Shown here one piece after another: positions 1 through 5,980 of a stretch of DNA of 7,007 bases. Under the pieces are notes generated by a model. It was not told where the DNA came from. It searched no databases and saw only the letters and a list, made by a program, of their open reading frames with translations. The stretch lies in contig DFYU01000062.1 in assembly GCA_002383415.1 (NCBI GenBank), positions 51,256 to 58,262 of the forward strand, in the 5' to 3' direction. The translations under genes were made by a program, and so were the position numbers. Within the stretch, counting starts at the first letter, position 1; each line of letters begins with the position of its first letter. The stretch is from Geobacter sp. UBA4074. GTDB lineage: Bacteria; Desulfobacterota; Desulfuromonadia; Geobacterales; Pseudopelobacteraceae.

Positions 1-1
1 C

Positions 2-421
2 ACCATCTACAACGCCCGCCAACGCTCGCCGCTCAACCGCCGCACCAGCTGGCACGTACGCGACCTGCTGGATCTCGATGCCATGCGTTCCGCCGCTAAC
101 CACTTTATCGGCAGCCACGACTTTAGCGCCTTCCGTGGCCAGAACTGCACCGCCGTCACCAGCCAGCGCCGTATCGACGCCATCGAGATCAACCAGCACG
201 GCCCGCTGATCACGATTGACGTGACAGGCGGCGGCTTCCTCAAGCATATGGTCAGAATCATGGCCGGCACCTTGGTGGATATCGGCCGGGGACGCTTCAG
301 CCCAGGCCTGGTTGCCGAACTGCTGCAAACACCCAATCGCTGCCTGGGCGGCGTTACCGCACCGCCGCAGGGACTCTGCCTGCTGCGAGTTAACTATCCG
401 CCAACCCCCTTTATTCCTTAA
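2..421 (+). CDS. truA: tRNA pseudouridine(38-40) synthase TruA, C-terminal part (5' truncated by window edge)
   Basis: TruA converts uridines 38-40 in the tRNA anticodon arm to pseudouridine in the cytoplasm. The open frame enters at base 2 without a start and gives 139 residues before TAA at 419-421, roughly the last half of a protein usually about 245-270 residues long. Family signatures are visible in order: the Met/Ala-rich helix leading into IGSHDFSAFR, the basic QRRIDAI strand, the GGGFLKHMVRIMAGTLVDIG segment, and the C-terminal TAPPQGLCLLRVNY ending. The catalytic aspartate lies in the N-terminal half, outside the window, so activity cannot be judged here. The first ATG in this frame (83) is internal and is not the start. 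No T-tract terminator is visible directly after the stop. The next gene has its own promoter. Confidence 0.95.
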   Translation, partial: TIYNARQRSPLNRRTSWHVRDLLDLDAMRSAANHFIGSHDFSAFRGQNCTAVTSQRRIDAIEINQHGPLITIDVTGGGFLKHMVRIMAGTLVDIGRGRFSPGLVAELLQTPNRCLGGVTAPPQGLCLLRVNYPPTPFIP

Positions 422-447
422 AAATGCTGAAAACCATATAATTTAAC

Positions 448-475
448 TTGACACAACCGACCAGATAAGTAGAAT
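448..475 (+). promoter_or_regulatory. Probable sigma-70-type promoter of the CoA-transferase gene
   Basis: TTGACA at 448-453 is a perfect -35 match. It is followed by a 16-base spacer and TAGAAT at 470-475, which matches five of six bases of the -10 consensus. This predicts transcription starting near 482 and an untranslated leader of about 140 nt before the ATG at 622. The surrounding DNA is clearly more AT-rich than the genes on each side. A second, weaker -10-like TATACT lies at 523-528 without a convincing -35. The call is from sequence match only. Confidence 0.65.
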
Positions 476-497
476 CCGGTTTTACTGACGCAAAGTC

Positions 498-515
498 GTT
501 ATTCCACTCAATAAC
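498..515. promoter_or_regulatory. Inverted repeat, candidate operator
   Basis: GTTATT at 498-503 and AATAAC at 510-515 are perfect inverted repeats around a six-base centre. The dyad sits about 16-34 bases after the predicted transcription start, and just upstream of a second -10-like TATACT (523-528). That placement would suit a repressor site or a small leader hairpin. No specific regulator can be named. A 6-bp AT-rich dyad can also occur by chance. Confidence 0.35.
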
Positions 516-574
516 AGCCCGATATACTTAGATTATTTGCTGATTTCAGCTTTTTTAACACCCCTTTACTGCCG

Positions 575-591
575 ACAGCACGTTTTGCTGT
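575..591 (+). other. Leader hairpin upstream of the CoA-transferase ribosome binding site
   Basis: ACAGCA (575-580) and TGCTGT (586-591) pair perfectly around the loop CGTTT. An alternative pairing, CGTTT (581-585) with AAACG (592-596), uses the loop of the first hairpin. The two folds are therefore mutually exclusive. A short GCTG/CAGC stem (539-550) followed by six Ts (551-556) lies upstream in the same leader. No known riboswitch class is recognised, and the stems are short. Confidence 0.3.
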
Positions 592-621
592 AAACGCAAA
601 AAACAAACAGGAGGTAACACG

Positions 622-2217
622 ATGTCCGAGTACGGAACCCTGCAAGACCGCGTTCAGTGCAAGCCCTTGCTGAACAAGGTAATGACCCCCGAGCAGACCA
701 TTGATTTTTTCAAAGACGGCATGAACCTGGGCTGGTCCGGCTTTACCCCGGCCGGTTATCCTAAAGTGGTGCCGATTGCGCTGGCTGAGCATGTGGAGAA
801 AAACAACCTGCAGGGAAAACTGAAGTTCAACCTGTTCATCGGCGCCTCGGTTGGTGCAGAGACCGAAAACCGCTGGGCACAACTGGATATGATCGATCGC
901 CGCTGGCCCTACCAGACCGGCAAGGACATCGCTGCCGGCATCAACGCCGGTCGCATCCGGATGGGCGACAAGCACCTCTCGCTGTTCGCTCAGGATCTGG
1001 GCTACGGCTTCTACACCAAAGACACCCCCACCGGCAAGCTGGACCTGGCCATCATTGAAGTGTCAGAAATCCTGGAAGACGGCAGCCTGGTTCCCACCTC
1101 TTCCTGTGGCGTGATTCCCGAGATCCTGATGATCTGCGACCGGATCATCATTGAGGTCAACACCGGACAGCCTTCCTTCAAGGGCATCCACGACCTGCTG
1201 ACCCCCCTGACCCCGCCGAACCGCCAGGTATTCAACATCACCAGGGCTGACTCCCGCATCGGTTCCATCTCGATCCCCTGCGATCCGAACAAGGTCATCG
1301 CCGTGGTTGAGTCCAAGCTGCGTGACCAGGGCCGTGCCTTTGCCGAGCAGGACGACACCTCCGAGGCGATCGCCAACCACATCATCGACTTCTTCACCCA
1401 CGAAGTGAAGGCCGGCCGTCTGCCCGCAAACCTGCTGCCGATTCAGTCCGGCGTAGGCTCCATCGCCAACGCCGTTATCGGCGGCCTGGCAAAGGGTCCT
1501 TTCAAGAACCTGACCGTCTACACCGAAGTGCTGCAGGACACCATGCTGGACCTGTTTGACTCCGGCAAACTGGATTGCGCATCTTCTTGCTCACTGTCCC
1601 TGTCCGCTGATCCGGGCTTCCCCCGCTTCTTTGCCAACATGGACAAGTATTTCGACAAGATCACCCTGCGTCCGTTGTCCATCTCCAACGCACCTGAGCC
1701 GATCCGTCGTCTGGGTTGTATCGCCATGAACACCCCGGTTGAGATCGACATCTACGCACACGCCAACTCCACCCTGGTGGGCGGTACCCGGATGATCAAC
1801 GGCCTGGGCGGTTCCGGCGACTTCCTGCGCAACGGCTACCTGAAGATGATGCACACCCCGTCGAGCCGTCCCTCCAAGACCGACCCGACCGGCATCTCCT
1901 GCGTGGTGCCGCACTGCTCGCACATCGACCACACCGAGCACGACCTTGACTGCGTGATCACCGAGCAGGGCCTGGCCGACCTGCGCGGTCTGGCACCTAA
2001 GGATCGTGCCCGCCGCATCATCGAGAAGTGCGCCCACCCGGACTACAAGGCCCAGCTGACCGAGTACCTGAACATTGCCGAGGCAGACTGTCTCAAGCGC
2101 AAGGTTGGTCACGAGCCGCAACTGTGGGATCGCGCCTTCAAGATGCACCTCAACCTTGAGAAGAACGGCACCATGAAGCTGAAAAACTGGGATGTGAAGA
2201 TCGATCTCTGCGAATAG
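622..2217 (+). CDS. Acetyl-CoA hydrolase/transferase family protein, probable succinyl-CoA:acetate CoA-transferase
   Basis: This probably moves CoA between succinyl-CoA and acetate, giving acetyl-CoA and succinate. In Geobacter such enzymes activate acetate and also serve the TCA step usually done by succinyl-CoA synthetase. The 531-residue cytoplasmic protein matches the class I family containing AarC, Cat1 and YgfH. Seen features are the N-terminal half with GWSGFTPAGYPK (37-48) and FIGASVGAET (72-81), the central QSGVGSIANAV (275-285), YTEVLQD (300-306), GLGGSGDF (394-401), and the C-terminal HIDHTEHDLDCVITEQGLAD stretch (434-453). Glu302 in YTEVLQD is inferred to be the catalytic glutamate that forms the CoA thioester, by analogy with AarC. 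The ATG at 622 follows AGGAGGT (609-615) by six bases, which fixes the start. The gene appears monocistronic, with its own promoter and a hairpin after the stop. Substrate choice (succinyl-CoA or another CoA donor) is inferred; hydrolase activity is an alternative. Confidence 0.92.
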   Translation: MSEYGTLQDRVQCKPLLNKVMTPEQTIDFFKDGMNLGWSGFTPAGYPKVVPIALAEHVEKNNLQGKLKFNLFIGASVGAETENRWAQLDMIDRRWPYQTGKDIAAGINAGRIRMGDKHLSLFAQDLGYGFYTKDTPTGKLDLAIIEVSEILEDGSLVPTSSCGVIPEILMICDRIIIEVNTGQPSFKGIHDLLTPLTPPNRQVFNITRADSRIGSISIPCDPNKVIAVVESKLRDQGRAFAEQDDTSEAIANHIIDFFTHEVKAGRLPANLLPIQSGVGSIANAVIGGLAKGPFKNLTVYTEVLQDTMLDLFDSGKLDCASSCSLSLSADPGFPRFFANMDKYFDKITLRPLSISNAPEPIRRLGCIAMNTPVEIDIYAHANSTLVGGTRMINGLGGSGDFLRNGYLKMMHTPSSRPSKTDPTGISCVVPHCSHIDHTEHDLDCVITEQGLADLRGLAPKDRARRIIEKCAHPDYKAQLTEYLNIAEADCLKRKVGHEPQLWDRAFKMHLNLEKNGTMKLKNWDVKIDLCE

Positions 2218-2240
2218 CGTGTCGCTCTGAACAGACACTA

Positions 2241-2276
2241 CACAAGGCCCTGCCGGCATACCGGCAGGGCCTTGTG
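2241..2276 (+). terminator. Strong hairpin after the CoA-transferase gene, probable terminator
   Basis: Bases 2241-2256 pair perfectly with 2261-2276 in a 16-bp stem around the loop CATA, starting 24 bases after the TAG stop. The stem is very stable and GC-rich at its top. No T-run follows (CGTTGAGG), so it is not a textbook intrinsic terminator. It may act as a 3'-end barrier that stabilises the message. There is no gene on the minus strand here for it to serve. Confidence 0.6.
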
Positions 2277-2311
2277 CGTTGAGGCACAGGGTTCTGATCA
2301 CACTTTCCCCC

Positions 2312-2340
2312 TTGCGCTCGCCGCCAAAAGTGCTTAAGAT
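2312..2340 (+). promoter_or_regulatory. Possible promoter of the DUF4388/Roadblock operon
   Basis: TTGCGC (2312-2317) and TAAGAT (2335-2340) are separated by 17 bases and lie about 58 bases before the chosen ATG at 2398. The -35 matches only in its first three bases and the -10 in four of six. The match is modest and is reported because the preceding hairpin and the 180-base gap imply that the operon needs its own promoter nearby. Confidence 0.3.
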
Positions 2341-2397
2341 ACCGATTTCGTGGCACCAGCCCTCCTATCGGAGCAGATCAGCAGGGGAGACTCCTAC

Positions 2398-3141
2398 ATG
2401 GCAGACAAGGTTAGCGGCTTTCAGGGCGAGATTTCCGGCCTCTCACTCGCCGACGTTATCCAGCTCAAGGGACACAACAAATACTGCGGTTGCATCACGG
2501 TGGAGTACAAAGACCAGCGTGGCGCCATCTATTTTGTGGATGGCGAGATCATCCACGCCGAGCAGGGTAAGCACAGCGGCGAAGAGGCGATCTATGCCAT
2601 CCTGAAATGGCCCGGCGGCAATTTCTCCCTGGCCCCCGAGATGACCACCAACGTCTGCACCATCCACTGCAGCCTCAACTTCCTGCTGCTGGAGGCCCAC
2701 CGCCGGATGGACGAGGAGGCCCATGAAGAGGCCGAATCGTTCAAGGATGTGATCGAACAGAGCGAACGCCGCCAGCAGCCCCGAGAGCCGGACCCCGCTA
2801 CCTCGCAACAACGCACCATGAGCGCAGCAGCGGCCCGCGTGATGAGTGTCAACGCCGTCACCTATGCCACACTGCTGGACAAACAAGGCCACCCGGTGCA
2901 GGACGACAGCCAGGAGGCTGAATCGCTGTCGGCCAAGGGTCTGTTCATGGCGCAATCCAGCATCAAACTGGGCGAGCTGATGGGCTTGGGCGAGTTGCGC
3001 GCCGCCGTGACCCAGACCGATAACTTCGATCTACTGCTCTACGATTCACGCCAGCATTACCTGTGCATCGCCATCAAACCAAACAGCAAACTGGACGGGG
3101 TCGAGGCCGAGATCAAGGCCGCCCTGGCACCGGGCAAGTAG
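2398..3141 (+). CDS. DUF4388 (PATAN) domain protein with C-terminal Roadblock/LC7-like domain
   Basis: A 247-residue soluble protein with no signal peptide or membrane segment. Residues about 6-105 have the DUF4388/PATAN pattern: FQGEISGLSLADVIQL, a beta segment, then GAIYFVDGEIIHAEQG, GEEAIYAILKWPGGNFSL and LLLEAHRRMDEE. A charged linker rich in Glu, Arg and Gln spans about 106-145. Residues about 148-244 look like a Roadblock/LC7 domain (YATLLDKQGHPV, then a long helix, LLLYDSRQHYLCIAI, and a last helix). DUF4388 domains are linked to protein interaction in signalling proteins; Roadblock domains bind and regulate small GTPases. A regulatory or scaffold role is therefore inferred, not a catalytic one. 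ATG 2398 is chosen because GGGGAG (2384-2389) lies eight bases upstream. An in-frame GTG at 2350 would add 16 residues without a good ribosome site. Cysteines 30, 32, 87 and 91 cluster in the PATAN domain. The next gene starts 10 bases after the stop. Confidence 0.82.
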   Translation: MADKVSGFQGEISGLSLADVIQLKGHNKYCGCITVEYKDQRGAIYFVDGEIIHAEQGKHSGEEAIYAILKWPGGNFSLAPEMTTNVCTIHCSLNFLLLEAHRRMDEEAHEEAESFKDVIEQSERRQQPREPDPATSQQRTMSAAAARVMSVNAVTYATLLDKQGHPVQDDSQEAESLSAKGLFMAQSSIKLGELMGLGELRAAVTQTDNFDLLLYDSRQHYLCIAIKPNSKLDGVEAEIKAALAPGK

Positions 3142-3151
3142 GAGACCGCGC

Positions 3152-3826
3152 ATGCAGGAAATCCTCCACCAGATATCGGCCATCGATGGCGTGATCGGCT
3201 CCAGCCTGTTCAACGATCAGGGCAAGGTACTGGCCCATGCCTGCCCACCACTGCTGGACGTGACCCAGCTGGGTACGGCCGCCACCACCATCCTCGACTG
3301 TATTCACGGCCTGCAGATCTCCCAGAGCGTCCATGGCCTCGACCTGCGCTACACCGAAGGCCGCATTATCGTGCGGGCCCTGCCGGGAGCCTTCCTGTGC
3401 GTACCCTGCGCCAAGAATGTCAACATGTCGATGGTCAACATCACCCTGAACCTGGCCATGAAAAAGCTGGAGCAAGCCCTGGCGAAGCAGCCTGCTGCCT
3501 CACCGGCGCTGGGTTCGCCGGTTTCTTCGGATGAAGGAATGCAGCTGCGGGTGGCGCACCTGCCCAAGAGCGATGCCAGCAGCAGCTTCGACCAGCTGGG
3601 TATGATCGCCGTCAGCCAGTCCACAGCCAAACAGATCAGCGACTTTTTCGGAAAACCGGCCAAGAAGGTCAAGGTCACCACCCCCGGTGGCGGTGGTGGC
3701 AGCTTCCCGCTGATGGTGATTAACGACGTGGAGCTGCAGTACGAAGGGGCCCTGGTGGTGGGACCGGGCATTGAGAAGAAGCTCAAGGTCAACGAAGGGG
3801 AAATGGTGATGATCACCCAGGCCTGA
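3152..3826 (+). CDS. Roadblock/LC7 domain protein with unrecognised C-terminal domain
   Basis: A 224-residue soluble protein, second gene of the pair. Residues about 1-112 fit a Roadblock/LC7 domain: a first helix (MQEILHQISAIDGVIGSSLF), the strand pair NDQGKVLAHA, a middle helix, the strands LDLRYTEGRIIVRAL and AFLCVPC, and a last helix (VNMSMVNITLNLAMKKLEQAL). Such domains dimerise and act with small Ras-like GTPases, as MglB does with MglA. A Pro/Ala/Ser linker (about 113-145) leads to a C-terminal region (about 146-224) that I do not recognise. It has a short helix, KKVKVTTPGGGGGSFPLMVI with five consecutive glycines, and a beta-rich tail ending KLKVNEGEMVMIT. Residues 83-86 form a CxxC. 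The start is ATG 3152, with GGAG (3141-3144) overlapping the upstream stop codon. This suggests translational coupling and one transcript. No GTPase gene is adjacent. Confidence 0.8.
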   Translation: MQEILHQISAIDGVIGSSLFNDQGKVLAHACPPLLDVTQLGTAATTILDCIHGLQISQSVHGLDLRYTEGRIIVRALPGAFLCVPCAKNVNMSMVNITLNLAMKKLEQALAKQPAASPALGSPVSSDEGMQLRVAHLPKSDASSSFDQLGMIAVSQSTAKQISDFFGKPAKKVKVTTPGGGGGSFPLMVINDVELQYEGALVVGPGIEKKLKVNEGEMVMITQA

Positions 3827-3854
3827 CCTGAACCACACACAGACCAGCCATCTG

Positions 3855-3889
3855 CAGGGCGGGACGTCAGTCTCCGCCCTGTTTTGTTT
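3855..3889 (+). terminator. Intrinsic terminator of the DUF4388/Roadblock operon
   Basis: CAGGGCGG (3855-3862) pairs perfectly with CCGCCCTG (3874-3881) around an 11-base loop, followed by TTTTGTTT (3882-3889). It begins 29 bases after the Roadblock stop. The loop contains the xerC stop codon (3867-3869 on the minus strand), and the 3' arm and T-tract lie inside xerC coding sequence. Read on the minus strand, the hairpin has no T-run after it, so it is expected to work mainly for the plus-strand operon. Confidence 0.8.
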
Positions 3890-4850
3890 GGTGAGCCCGG
3901 GGATGGGCCTGGTCATAAACCGCCATCAGGCGGTCAAGACTCAGGTGGGTATACTTCTGGGTGGTCGAAAGGGAGGCATGGCCAAGCAGTTCCTGGATCG
4001 AGCGCAGATCGGCGCCCTGCTCCAGCAGGTGAGTGGCAAAACTGTGTCGCAGGGTGTGGGGGCTCACGGCGCGAAAGCTGTCGATACCGCCGGCCTGCTG
4101 CGCTACGATCCGGGCAACGTTGCGCCGGTTAATCCGCTGGCCACGACTGTTCAGAAAGAGCGGCTCGATCTCGTCAGGCAGGCCACGCAGCTGCAGATAG
4201 CGCGTCACCGCCTCGACCGCCTTGCCGCCCACCGGCACGATCCGCTCCTTGCCCCCTTTGCCCAGCACCCGCACCATGCCGCTGGCCAGGTCCAGGTCGC
4301 CCACCGCAAGACCGCTCAGTTCGGAGACCCGCAGACCGCTTGAGTACAGCAGCTCCAGCACCGCCCGGTCACGGGCCTCGGTCAGCTCGTCGCGCGGCCG
4401 TAACGCCCCCCCCTCCAGCAGGGCAACGGTCTGATCGATGTTGAGGTGGAACGGCAGCCGCTGCTCGCGCTTGGGGGTGGTAATCAGTTCAGCCGGGTTG
4501 AGCGGTAGCTGACCGCCCCGCACCAGCCAGGCGAACAGGGCGCGGATAGCGGCCAGCTTGCGACCGATACTGCTTTTGCGATAGGAGTGGGACTGCGGCG
4601 GCGGGCTTACCGAGAGCTGGGCCAGGTAGAGCCGCAACAGCAGATGGTCCACTGCTGCTGCATCGGCGGCCGTGCCGCGCTGGTCGCGAACAAAGGCAGT
4701 AAACTGGCTCAGATCGTTGCGGTAGGCGGCAACGGTATTGGACGAGGCATTGCGCTGGGTGGCCAGGTAGTCCAAAAAGGCGGCCACCTGGCCACCCAAT
4801 GTCGTGGCAGTTGCTACTGGAACGACGGCGGCGGACTGATCAGTTTCCAT
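3867..4850 (-). CDS. xerC: Tyrosine recombinase XerC
   Basis: A site-specific tyrosine recombinase that, with XerD, resolves chromosome dimers at dif during cell division. The 327-residue protein is slightly longer than the common 295-305. Residues about 18-112 are the SAM-like core-binding domain ([26 protein letters not shown]). Residues about 132-310 are the catalytic domain. All six active-site residues are visible: Arg174 (SGLRVSEL), Lys198 (LGKGGKER), His265 and Arg268 (SPHTLRHS), His291 ([15 protein letters not shown]) and the nucleophile Tyr300. ATG 4850 lies inside the upstream lipoprotein gene, overlapping its end by 37 bases in another frame. The only nearby ribosome-site-like sequence is a weak AGGTG. 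Later GTG or TTG starts (codons 18-22) would trim the non-conserved N-terminus without harming the fold. It is probably co-transcribed with the lipoprotein. XerC is preferred over XerD on overall pattern only; the two are hard to separate without a tree. Confidence 0.92.
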   Translation of the reverse strand: METDQSAAVVPVATATTLGGQVAAFLDYLATQRNASSNTVAAYRNDLSQFTAFVRDQRGTAADAAAVDHLLLRLYLAQLSVSPPPQSHSYRKSSIGRKLAAIRALFAWLVRGGQLPLNPAELITTPKREQRLPFHLNIDQTVALLEGGALRPRDELTEARDRAVLELLYSSGLRVSELSGLAVGDLDLASGMVRVLGKGGKERIVPVGGKAVEAVTRYLQLRGLPDEIEPLFLNSRGQRINRRNVARIVAQQAGGIDSFRAVSPHTLRHSFATHLLEQGADLRSIQELLGHASLSTTQKYTHLSLDRLMAVYDQAHPRAHQTKQGGD

Positions 4851-5245
4851 CCGGGCACCTGGTCATCGGTCGGCTCTTCACGATAGACCCACTTCTGGCG
4901 GTCGCTAGCCGTCTTCAGCCGGTTGTCGGGCATCACGAAATAATCGAACTCCATAATGGCATCTGCGGTGCCCTGCTCGGGACGACAGTGCTGACCCAGT
5001 ATCCGGAAGTCAACCATGGTCACCCCCCGGCGGCGGACCTGGTCGGCAGCCTGGACATAGGCCTCACGCTGCTCTTTGTCCACCATGGTCAGCGCGGCTT
5101 TTTCAAGCTCCAGCCAGCGCACCGCCTTGCTGTAATCCTTGATGGTCCGTTCGCAGTCCTCACCACGGCCATACTTGCTATAGGCTGAACAGCCACAGAA
5201 CAAAAGCGGCAGCATCACCAGCAGGGCAAACAGTCGGATCGGCAT
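4814..5245 (-). CDS. Small predicted lipoprotein of unknown function
   Basis: A 143-residue protein whose first 19 residues form a lipoprotein-type signal: MPIR, a hydrophobic core ([12 protein letters not shown]), then CGC followed by Ser. Cys19 is the likely lipidated residue. The lipobox FCG-C is slightly off consensus, with Phe at -3 and Cys at -2. The mature part is charged, with a helical stretch (about 31-72; [38 protein letters not shown]) followed by a short beta-like region and a Pro-rich tail ending PPPSFQ. I recognise no family. ATG 5245 is chosen because AAGGAGT (complement of 5253-5259) lies seven bases upstream and the signal peptide begins there. The same frame is open back to 5356, but that extension would bury the signal. 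It overlaps xerC by 37 bases and is divergent from dedA. Envelope location is inferred from the signal alone. Confidence 0.75.
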   Translation of the reverse strand: MPIRLFALLVMLPLLFCGCSAYSKYGRGEDCERTIKDYSKAVRWLELEKAALTMVDKEQREAYVQAADQVRRRGVTMVDFRILGQHCRPEQGTADAIMEFDYFVMPDNRLKTASDRQKWVYREEPTDDQVPGWKLISPPPSFQ

Positions 5246-5284
5246 GGGGCTCACTCCTTGGCAGCGGAAACCACCCTGCGGCAG

Positions 5285-5313
5285 TTGTACCGGCTCTGGT
5301 TTTAGGGTATAAG
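5285..5313 (+). promoter_or_regulatory. Probable promoter of dedA-pgeF
   Basis: TTGTAC (5285-5290), a 17-base spacer, and TATAAG (5308-5313) form a good sigma-70-type match inside the 98-base divergent gap. Transcription would start near 5320, leaving a leader of about 24 nt before dedA. The minus-strand lipoprotein/xerC promoter must overlap this stretch. On that strand TATACC (complement of 5305-5310) could be a -10, but its -35 is poor. Confidence 0.5.
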
Positions 5314-5343
5314 AAACGTCACACACAATCGAAACGAGATCCC

Positions 5344-5961
5344 ATGCTGCACACACTAATCAACTGGCTGGTGGAAACCATCGGTGCCTTGGGCTACCCC
5401 GGCATCCTGCTGCTGATGGCAATGGAAAGCTCGATCATCCCGGTACCCAGTGAGTTGGTCATGCCGCCAGCCGGCTACCTGGCCTTTCAGGGCCGGATGA
5501 ACCCCTGGCTGGCGATCCTGGCCGGCACCGTGGGCAGCCTGGCTGGTGCCTACGCCAATTACTTCGCTTCACACTACCTGGGACGGCCGCTGATCCTCAA
5601 GTACGGTCGCTATGTGCTGATCCCGCCGGACAAGTTCGAGCGGGTGGAGTCATTCTTCCTGCGCCACGGCGAGATATCGACCTTTATCGGGCGGCTCTTG
5701 CCGGTGGTGCGTCACCTGATCTCGATCCCGGCCGGCGTGGCCGGTATGAACCACCTGCGTTTTACCAGCTACACCCTCTTGGGGGCCGCCATCTGGTGCG
5801 CTATCCTGACCTGGATCGGCTACGCCCTGGGGGAGCATCAGGAGCTGGTGATGGAGTGGTCCCACAAGGCGCTGTTTTGGGTGATTGCCGCCTGCTGCGC
5901 CTTGGTGGCCAGCTACGTCTGGTGGCAGCGCCGCCCGTCATTAAACCGTAAGAAGTCTTGA
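5344..5961 (+). CDS. DedA family integral membrane protein (SNARE-associated/VTT domain)
   Basis: DedA proteins sit in the inner membrane. Characterised members move lipids such as undecaprenyl phosphate or phosphatidylethanolamine across the bilayer, supporting envelope synthesis and proton-motive-force homeostasis. The 205-residue length is typical. Seen are an amphipathic N-terminus, the first re-entrant/TM region holding MESSIIPVPSE (27-37), a TM segment (about 55-76), the family hallmark FIGRLLPVVRHLISIPAGVAGM (114-135) with Arg117 and Arg123 six apart, and further TM segments at about 140-162 and 174-194, ending in a basic tail (RRPSLNRKKS). Glu28 and Glu37 probably stand for the acidic pair essential in E. 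coli YqjA/YghB. Which lipid it carries cannot be told from sequence. The ribosome site before ATG 5344 is weak (CGAGAT). pgeF follows 19 bases after the stop, so the two are probably one operon. Confidence 0.9.
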   Translation: MLHTLINWLVETIGALGYPGILLLMAMESSIIPVPSELVMPPAGYLAFQGRMNPWLAILAGTVGSLAGAYANYFASHYLGRPLILKYGRYVLIPPDKFERVESFFLRHGEISTFIGRLLPVVRHLISIPAGVAGMNHLRFTSYTLLGAAIWCAILTWIGYALGEHQELVMEWSHKALFWVIAACCALVASYVWWQRRPSLNRKKS

Positions 5962-5980
5962 AAGGCAAAAGGAAAATACC

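Noticed and set aside
1591..2301. A 236-codon minus-strand open frame under the CoA-transferase gene.
   Set aside because: It is a composition shadow of a highly conserved gene, with no ribosome site or recognisable domain.
2351..2365. TGGCAC as the -24 element of a sigma-54 promoter before the DUF4388 gene.
   Set aside because: The required GC dinucleotide at the -12 position is absent (CC is found there), and so is the TTGC context.
2350..2397. GTG start at 2350 for the DUF4388 protein.
   Set aside because: The added 16 residues are not domain-like, and a good ribosome site instead supports ATG 2398.
3867..4850. The tyrosine recombinase as an integrase marking a genomic island or phage.
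   Set aside because: It has XerC length and motifs, sits among housekeeping genes, and has no tRNA, attachment repeats or phage genes nearby.
5246..5356. N-terminal extension of the lipoprotein frame to an ATG at 5356.
   Set aside because: It would overlap the dedA start and promoter and hide the signal peptide. ATG 5245 has a strong Shine-Dalgarno.
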